This document shows, in pieces, positions 5,391 to 9,822 of a stretch of 9,822 nucleotides of DNA; position 1 is the stretch's first letter, and each line of letters begins with the position of its first letter. Both the position numbers and the translations under genes were made by a program. The stretch is taken from contig NVRZ01000098.1 of the NCBI GenBank assembly GCA_002401055.1, positions 1-9,822 of the forward strand. Reading direction: 5' to 3'. This DNA comes from Bacteroidota bacterium (lineage in GTDB: Bacteria; Bacteroidota; Bacteroidia; NORP154). Below the pieces are notes generated by a model that worked only from the letters and a program-made list of their open reading frames with translations, was not told where the DNA came from and did not search any database.

Positions 5391-7361
5391 ATGAGCGAGC
5401 GGATTAAGCTTCTGGCTTTAAGTACCTTGTTATTTGGTTCATTATTATTGGTTTATTCAAACCATTTCCACAACGTTTTTCAATTTGATGACTTTCACAG
5501 TATTGTGAACAATGAGTACGTTATGGATTTGGGTAATGTGGTGTTGTTCTTTACTGATGGCTCAACCATCACCACAAATGTGTCCAACCAATCTTACCGG
5601 CCTGTAGTCACTTTAATGAACGCCATAGATTACTGGATGGGAGGAGCTATGGATCCCTTTTATTTTCATCTCTCCATTTTTTTCTGGTTTGTCGTATTGG
5701 GTATTTGCTTGTTTTTTTTCTTCAGTAAAGTTTTTGCTACGGCAGAGCTGTACACAAATGCAAGTTTCATTGCAATATTCGCAACAGCATGGTTTATGTT
5801 GCTTACTGCAAACGCGGAAACAATAAATTACATTGGTGCGAGGTCGGATTCCTTTTCCACTTTGTGTGTCGTTGGTTCCTTTTTACTCTACTTCAATCAG
5901 CGGACTAGAAAATACTTTTTGTATTTACTTCCTATGCTTTTGGGTATATACACCAAGCAAACGGGAGTGATGTTTGTAGCCCTGTTGTGTGTATACATTT
6001 ATCTATTCGAAGAGAATCGGTCCGTGTCTGATTTACTGAGCTTCAAACGTGTAAAGTCCATTTTGAATACGTTTAAAAAGGCAGCGGTAGCAATTGTCAT
6101 AGGATGTTCTGTGTTTCTATTTAACCAGTTTTACATGACGCCAGGAACAACTACAAAATGGGACACTTCCGTTTCAAAATTTGACTACTTCACAACTCAG
6201 TTTTATGTAATTCTACATTACTTGGGCAATTTTATTCTACCCACGAACTTGAGCGCGGATCCGGATGTTGAGATAATCACTCCATTTTATGATAAATCGA
6301 TTGTTTTGGGATTAATAGTGATTCTGGGATTGCTTTTTTTGGCGATAAAATATTCGAAAAAGAGGGAAACACGCCCAATAGCATTTGGTATACTTTGGTT
6401 CTTTATCGCGCTAATACCCACATCCAGTTTATTGCCGCGATTTCAAATTGCGAATGACCATAGAACTTTTTTCCCCTACATCGGCTTGGTACTAAGTTTT
6501 AGTTGGTATGTTGCTATTCAGCTTAAAGACTATTCGGTACTGTTAAACAAGACCAGATTGGCTGTTTACCTAATACCACTCTTGGCAGCATCCATAATAG
6601 CGGCTTACGGGTACGGAGCGCATGAACGAAATAAGGTGTGGAGTACTGGAGAGTCTCTGTGGTACGATGTGACCATTAAAAGTCCTAATAATGGGCGAGG
6701 CATGATGAATTATGGCCTCGCACTTATGAGTCGGGGTGACTATGAAGGTGCTTACGAATATTTTCAAAGAGCGGAAGAAAAACTGCCGAATTGGTCTTAT
6801 TTGCACATCAACCTAGCTATTGTTAGAAATGCAATGGGTTATCCTGATGAAGCTGAGAACTACTTTCGCCAAGCACTTTCAATCGATCCCAACAATGTTG
6901 AGTGTTACTTTTTTTATGCGAATTGGCTGGTTAAGTTAAATCGGAATGATGAGGCTAAATCGTTGCTTTTGAAGGGACAACAATTGAGTCCTGCACATAC
7001 CAAGATTATTAGCCTTTTGAGCAAATTAGACAATATACCAGATATAGAAAATGAAAGTTCGTTACCGTTTTTGTTAGAGTCAGCAAATGAATTCCCAACC
7101 CCAGAAAACTATCTAAAGCTGAGCCTGGCATTTTATCACAATGGAGAATACAAGGAGTGTATTAAAGCCTGCCAAAAGGCCCTAGACAAGAATCAGAATT
7201 ATGCGGCGGCATACAATAACATCTGCTCTGCTTATAACAAGCTTGAACAATGGGAAAAGGCGATTGCAGCTTGTCAGAGTGCTTTGGATATAAATCCTGA
7301 ATTTGAGCTGGCAAAAGGAAACCGCAGCTGGGCGCTTGATGAACTGGAAAAGTTGAAGTAA
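5391..7361 (+). CDS. GT-C-like membrane glycosyltransferase with C-terminal TPR domain (TMTC/O-mannosyltransferase-like)
   Basis: A 656-residue protein in two parts. Residues 1-410 hold about 11-12 hydrophobic segments. After the first one comes FQFDDFHSIVNN (30-41), whose D33-D34 occupy the position of the acidic catalytic motif in the first outer loop of GT-C enzymes. SYRPVV (68-73), ETINYIGARSD (143-153), TKQTG (188-192) and HRTFFPYIG (357-365) match the pattern of TMTC-type and related bacterial proteins. Residues about 432-637 contain roughly five TPR units, the clearest near 434-467, 468-501, 502-535, 570-603 and 604-637, with GDYEGAYEYFQRA and YPDEAENYFRQAL as typical helices. By family analogy it would take a sugar from a polyprenyl phosphate and pass it to a protein or glycan in the periplasm, with the TPRs holding the acceptor. 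It is the last gene of the operon; acceptor and sugar are unknown. Confidence 0.8.
   Translation: MSERIKLLALSTLLFGSLLLVYSNHFHNVFQFDDFHSIVNNEYVMDLGNVVLFFTDGSTITTNVSNQSYRPVVTLMNAIDYWMGGAMDPFYFHLSIFFWFVVLGICLFFFFSKVFATAELYTNASFIAIFATAWFMLLTANAETINYIGARSDSFSTLCVVGSFLLYFNQRTRKYFLYLLPMLLGIYTKQTGVMFVALLCVYIYLFEENRSVSDLLSFKRVKSILNTFKKAAVAIVIGCSVFLFNQFYMTPGTTTKWDTSVSKFDYFTTQFYVILHYLGNFILPTNLSADPDVEIITPFYDKSIVLGLIVILGLLFLAIKYSKKRETRPIAFGILWFFIALIPTSSLLPRFQIANDHRTFFPYIGLVLSFSWYVAIQLKDYSVLLNKTRLAVYLIPLLAASIIAAYGYGAHERNKVWSTGESLWYDVTIKSPNNGRGMMNYGLALMSRGDYEGAYEYFQRAEEKLPNWSYLHINLAIVRNAMGYPDEAENYFRQALSIDPNNVECYFFYANWLVKLNRNDEAKSLLLKGQQLSPAHTKIISLLSKLDNIPDIENESSLPFLLESANEFPTPENYLKLSLAFYHNGEYKECIKACQKALDKNQNYAAAYNNICSAYNKLEQWEKAIAACQSALDINPEFELAKGNRSWALDELEKLK
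6684..7301 (+). repeat. TPR-encoding repeat region of the GT-C-like protein
   Basis: This part of the gene encodes about five 34-residue TPR units (residues 432-637). Each has the G/A-x-Y/F ... A-x-x-x-F/Y-x-x-A ... P pattern, for example AMGYPDEAENYFRQALSIDP (481-500) and NKLEQWEKAIAACQSALDIN (616-635). A less regular stretch (about 536-569) separates the third and fourth clear units. The repeats are degenerate at DNA level, so they are a protein repeat, not a DNA tandem array. They most likely bind a partner or acceptor protein. Confidence 0.75.
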
Positions 7362-7376
7362 AGCGCAGGAGTTTTT
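7332..7376 (+). terminator. Possible intrinsic terminator of the operon
   Basis: GCGCTT (7332-7337) pairs perfectly with AAGCGC (7361-7366), the second arm starting on the last base of the stop codon. Inside, AACT (7342-7345) can pair with AGTT (7351-7354) around GGAAA. A run of five T follows at 7372-7376, but 5 nt separate it from the stem, so it is not a textbook terminator. The 13-nt gap to the convergent gene leaves little room for anything stronger. On the opposite strand there is no T-run after the hairpin, so it would serve only the + operon. Confidence 0.3.
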
Positions 7377-9675
7377 AGAATTCTTTGGTTATTGCTTCTC
7401 CAACCATCATGCGATCACCTTTGTAGTAAATTACAATAAAGGCGTCACGATCGCCGATTTTAACAGCTTTGTTGCGAAGCGCTTCGGCTTCATTCATCTT
7501 TCTGTATCTACCCACCACGAACCTGGTAATTCCATCCTTTAATAACTGAGTAGTAACGTTACCTAGTTCATTGAAGTAGCTGTAGTTGAAGTTGTCAGGT
7601 GTGTAGTACGCGCCAATTTGAACTTGAAATATCAATCCATCCGCAGTGCAATCTCCGTACTTATCCATTATCTTTTTATAGATAGCGTCAGACAAATCAG
7701 GGAAGGTAGAACCTCCACCAAATTTATCCAAGTGTTGAATAGGGTAAGGGCATTCCTTGGGCGCATCAGGAAGTAGCTCAAGTTTGAATTTACCATCTGC
7801 ATTTGAAATGCTTTGTGATCCACCTTCCAAAGAAACTTCGATGCCTGATTTTGGTGCTTCACCTGATGTGAAGACTCCCGTAACAAGTGCATGTCTAATG
7901 CTGGCATCAGCAATTGAGAAAGTGTACGTATAGCCAGATGGAACCTTTTCAAATTTGAAATTTCCCTCATCATCCGTTCTAGTTTTTAGTGATATCGACC
8001 CATCCTCATTGGCAAGATTTATCATCACCATTGCCCCTGGTCCTACGTACGCTTCTCCGGTCATAATATTTCCCGTAACAGATATGTGCCTAACGAAGTC
8101 ACTAGAATAAAGTTTAACATCTCTTTCGATTTCCTTGTATCCCGTTATACTTGAGGCATCCACATTTTCCAAGTGAGGCTCAAAACTATCCACATTGAAT
8201 GTTAAGTTGTAACTGCTTCCACCAGGTAAGATAACAATGTACTTACCTGTAGCAGAGTTAGATTTAAAGAAACCATCGTAAGCCATACCCGTATTGGCGT
8301 ATTCTACGGTTATTTTTGCCTCCGCAACCTTGTCATTCGCCGTCACAATACCCTTAATGAGGATAAGCTGGTGTTTTTTCGCTTCATCCCCGAGATGTAC
8401 CACATAAATGTCATGTTGTCCATATCCACCAACTTTAGCAGATGAGTAATACCCGCGTTCACCATCAGCAGATACAACGTAAAAAAGATCGTCTCCCGTG
8501 GTGTTAATGGGGTAACCAATGTTTTCTGGGTTTGTCCACGCTGTATCACTTATCTTAATTGTTCTAAAAATATCAGAACCTCCCATGCTATTTCCGCCCT
8601 CTGAACTAAAGAAAAGCGTCTTTCCATCAGGGTGAATATAAGGCGACTGATCGTCAAATGCAGAGTTGATTTTGGAACCTAAGTTTACCGCCTTTCCCCA
8701 AGATCCATCGCTCTTTCTATCAGATCGATAAATGTCCTTCATTCCATATCCACCTTCTCTTTCACTCGAGAAATAAAGTGTGTTCTCATCCGCAGATAGC
8801 GATACATTTCCTTCCCACGCATCGGTATTAATGTTGCTGTCTAGCTTAACAGGAAGGGACCATGTATAACCTTCAAGTTCACTAACATATATATCACCCG
8901 ATGATCCCTCTGTGTCTTTGTATATAAATAATTTCTCACCATTCGCCGATAGCGCAAGACTTGCATCATGACCATGTGTATTAATGTTTTCGCCTATTCT
9001 TTCTGGTTCAGACCAAGTGTCGCCACCTAGCTTCACGGACTGAAATACGTCTTCATAATATTGGCCTTTAGGATCCGGCTCCGCATAGGCATTTTGTAAT
9101 CCTCCAGTACTATTAACGCCCCTGTAGGTAAATATCATCAGGCCTTCATCCGCCGAAACAACGGGCACGTATTCTTTGCCCTTTGTATTAACAGGACGAC
9201 CTATATTTTCAATTTTTACATCTATGGGATTTTCTACCAGTCTTTTTCCTGTTTCACAGTAGGCAATGTACCTGTCCAGGGACTCCAGTTTTTCCTTCGA
9301 AATCTTCTTCCCTCGTGCATCTTGAAAGTGTTTAATGGCATCATCAAAACGGTAATTTACCGCATAAGCTCTAGCGAGGTAGAAATACAGGTCTTCTATT
9401 TTTGGTTTTTCTGCCAAAACCTTCTCAAGGACAGGTATAGACTGTTTCATTTTATCCGTCTGTTCTAGATAGCATATACCTAACTTGAATTTAATATCAA
9501 TATCAGGACTCATGGAGTCTAGCTTTTCGTACAAGAGTAATGCGTCGTGATAATGGCCTTGTTTGAAGTAGAGCTCCGCATCAGCAGCCATTTGGCCTTT
9601 TGACATTTGTTGGGAAACGGCAGTACCTCCGATTAGCAAAAGAAATAATACTGCTATTGCTGAATACTTTTTCAT
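7375..9675 (-). CDS. Secreted TPR-PD40-CRD envelope protein with C-terminal SPOR-like domain
   Basis: A 766-residue exported protein. Residues 1-21 form a signal peptide (KK, a hydrophobic core, then A-V-S before Q22) with no lipobox cysteine. About three TPR units follow (29-123). Residues 147-428 contain five PD40/WD40-like segments, each with an INT-type linker such as WSEPERIGENINT (221-233), WSLPVKLDSNINT (272-284) and WTNPENIGYPINT (380-392), and a GGYGxxDIY-like blade end. Residues about 436-636 are carboxypeptidase-regulatory-like beta modules, the clearest around TDDEGNFKFEKVPSG (567-581) and SNADGKFKLELLP (624-636). The C-terminal part (about 681-755) reads FQVQIGAYY, then ITRFVVGRYRKMNEAEALR, as in SPOR domains, which bind peptidoglycan glycan strands. 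Related Bacteroidota proteins (PorE-like) end in OmpA instead. It should be periplasmic or attached to the outer envelope. It is convergent with the glycan operon and independently transcribed. Confidence 0.85.
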   Translation of the reverse strand: MKKYSAIAVLFLLLIGGTAVSQQMSKGQMAADAELYFKQGHYHDALLLYEKLDSMSPDIDIKFKLGICYLEQTDKMKQSIPVLEKVLAEKPKIEDLYFYLARAYAVNYRFDDAIKHFQDARGKKISKEKLESLDRYIAYCETGKRLVENPIDVKIENIGRPVNTKGKEYVPVVSADEGLMIFTYRGVNSTGGLQNAYAEPDPKGQYYEDVFQSVKLGGDTWSEPERIGENINTHGHDASLALSANGEKLFIYKDTEGSSGDIYVSELEGYTWSLPVKLDSNINTDAWEGNVSLSADENTLYFSSEREGGYGMKDIYRSDRKSDGSWGKAVNLGSKINSAFDDQSPYIHPDGKTLFFSSEGGNSMGGSDIFRTIKISDTAWTNPENIGYPINTTGDDLFYVVSADGERGYYSSAKVGGYGQHDIYVVHLGDEAKKHQLILIKGIVTANDKVAEAKITVEYANTGMAYDGFFKSNSATGKYIVILPGGSSYNLTFNVDSFEPHLENVDASSITGYKEIERDVKLYSSDFVRHISVTGNIMTGEAYVGPGAMVMINLANEDGSISLKTRTDDEGNFKFEKVPSGYTYTFSIADASIRHALVTGVFTSGEAPKSGIEVSLEGGSQSISNADGKFKLELLPDAPKECPYPIQHLDKFGGGSTFPDLSDAIYKKIMDKYGDCTADGLIFQVQIGAYYTPDNFNYSYFNELGNVTTQLLKDGITRFVVGRYRKMNEAEALRNKAVKIGDRDAFIVIYYKGDRMMVGEAITKEF
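7396..7635 (-). other. SPOR-like C-terminal domain
   Basis: Residues 681-760 of the envelope protein match the SPOR layout: a QVQIGAY first strand, a helix (about 697-712), the RFVVGRY central strand, an EAEALRNKAVKIG helix, and the closing strand DAFIVIYYKG. The domain stands where most PD40/CRD proteins of this phylum carry an OmpA-like peptidoglycan-binding domain. C642 and C676, in the linker just before it, could form a disulfide. Confidence 0.7.
8392..9183 (-). repeat. Five PD40 beta-propeller-like segments
   Basis: Residues 165-428 of the envelope protein repeat a unit of about 50-55 residues: W..P..LG..INT, then a strand of the form ..S..G..L.FSS, then GGYG..DIY. The W-P/INT linkers begin at residues 221, 272, 326 and 380, with a related NIGRPVNT at 157-164 before the first. 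Spacing of 51, 54 and 54 residues is regular. The first blade is the least typical and carries an insertion (about 184-206). The repeat exists at protein level; the DNA has diverged. Confidence 0.75.
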
Positions 9676-9696
9676 GATTATTTTTTGATCTCTCGC

Positions 9697-9713
9697 AATC
9701 CTGTAACAGGATT
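9697..9713 (-). promoter_or_regulatory. Perfect inverted repeat in the leader of the SPOR/PD40 gene
   Basis: AATCCTG, a 3-nt loop, then CAGGATT form a perfect 7-bp dyad 21 nt upstream of the start codon. It could be an RNA hairpin near the 5' end of the message or a 17-bp operator for a dimeric regulator. It is not a terminator for this gene: in the - direction the sequence after it is GCGAGAG rather than a T-run. Function is not known. Confidence 0.35.
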
Positions 9714-9822
9714 AAAATCAATTAGATGAAGGCAAATTAAGTTAATTTTTTATTAATCATTGTTTTTATTTTTTATTCTAATTGAATTTTTCCCATTGAA
9801 ATTAATAAATTGATGATTAGCC

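Noticed and set aside
5712..5719. Runs of seven to eight T (also at 4295-4302, 945-951, 1856-1862 and 6334-6340) as phase-variable tracts
   Set aside because: They encode Phe/Leu-rich strands or membrane segments, are short for slippage-driven switching, and all frames are intact.
7668..7973. A 101-codon open frame on the - strand
   Set aside because: It lies wholly inside the SPOR/PD40 gene on the same strand in another frame; the main frame has clear domain content there and this one has none.
9733..9740. TTAATTTG (reading the - strand) as the promoter of the SPOR/PD40 gene
   Set aside because: The second base departs from TAnnTTTG and no TTG is found at the expected distance, so only the general AT-rich leader can be claimed.

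Overview
The window looks like a low-GC Bacteroidota chromosome (Flavobacteriia/Cytophagia type; lineage below phylum not resolved). Three things point there: a promoter of the Bacteroidota form (TTG, 21 nt, TAnnTTTG) ahead of the first gene, weak or absent Shine-Dalgarno signals at most starts, and a secreted TPR + PD40 + carboxypeptidase-regulatory-like protein of a type typical of this phylum. No tRNA, rRNA, CRISPR array, insertion sequence or phage gene was seen.

Layout. Bases 1-245 are non-coding and hold the promoter. Bases 246-7361 are seven + strand genes packed into one probable operon; junctions run from a 4-nt overlap to a 6-nt gap. In order they encode: a polyprenyl-phosphate-type family 2 glycosyltransferase with C-terminal membrane segments; a NodB-fold polysaccharide deacetylase of the XrtA/DUF3473-like type; a class I SAM methyltransferase; a FemAB-like GNAT protein; a second, unrelated SAM methyltransferase; a flippase-like membrane protein of the LPG-synthase-TM (UPF0104) family; and a large GT-C-like membrane protein with a C-terminal TPR domain resembling eukaryotic TMTC O-mannosyltransferases. 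A possible hairpin plus T-run lies at the operon end. Bases 7375-9675 encode, convergently on the - strand, a 766-residue secreted envelope protein: signal peptide, TPRs, five PD40 segments, carboxypeptidase-regulatory-like modules and a C-terminal SPOR-like domain where relatives usually carry OmpA. Its leader contains a perfect 7-bp inverted repeat. The last 147 bases are AT-rich and non-coding.

How it may work together (inference). The first enzyme would charge a polyprenyl phosphate with a sugar on the cytoplasmic face. The deacetylase, FemAB protein and two methyltransferases would modify a sugar or glycolipid. The flippase-like protein may help move or handle the lipid-linked intermediate, and the GT-C/TPR protein would transfer the sugar outside the inner membrane to a glycan or protein. 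The deacetylase/FemAB pair resembles enzymes of exosortase (XrtA/PEP-CTERM) exopolysaccharide loci, but no exosortase, polymerase (Wzy) or export protein (Wza/Wzc) is present here. The set is therefore either part of a larger locus or a compact surface-glycan or protein-glycosylation module.
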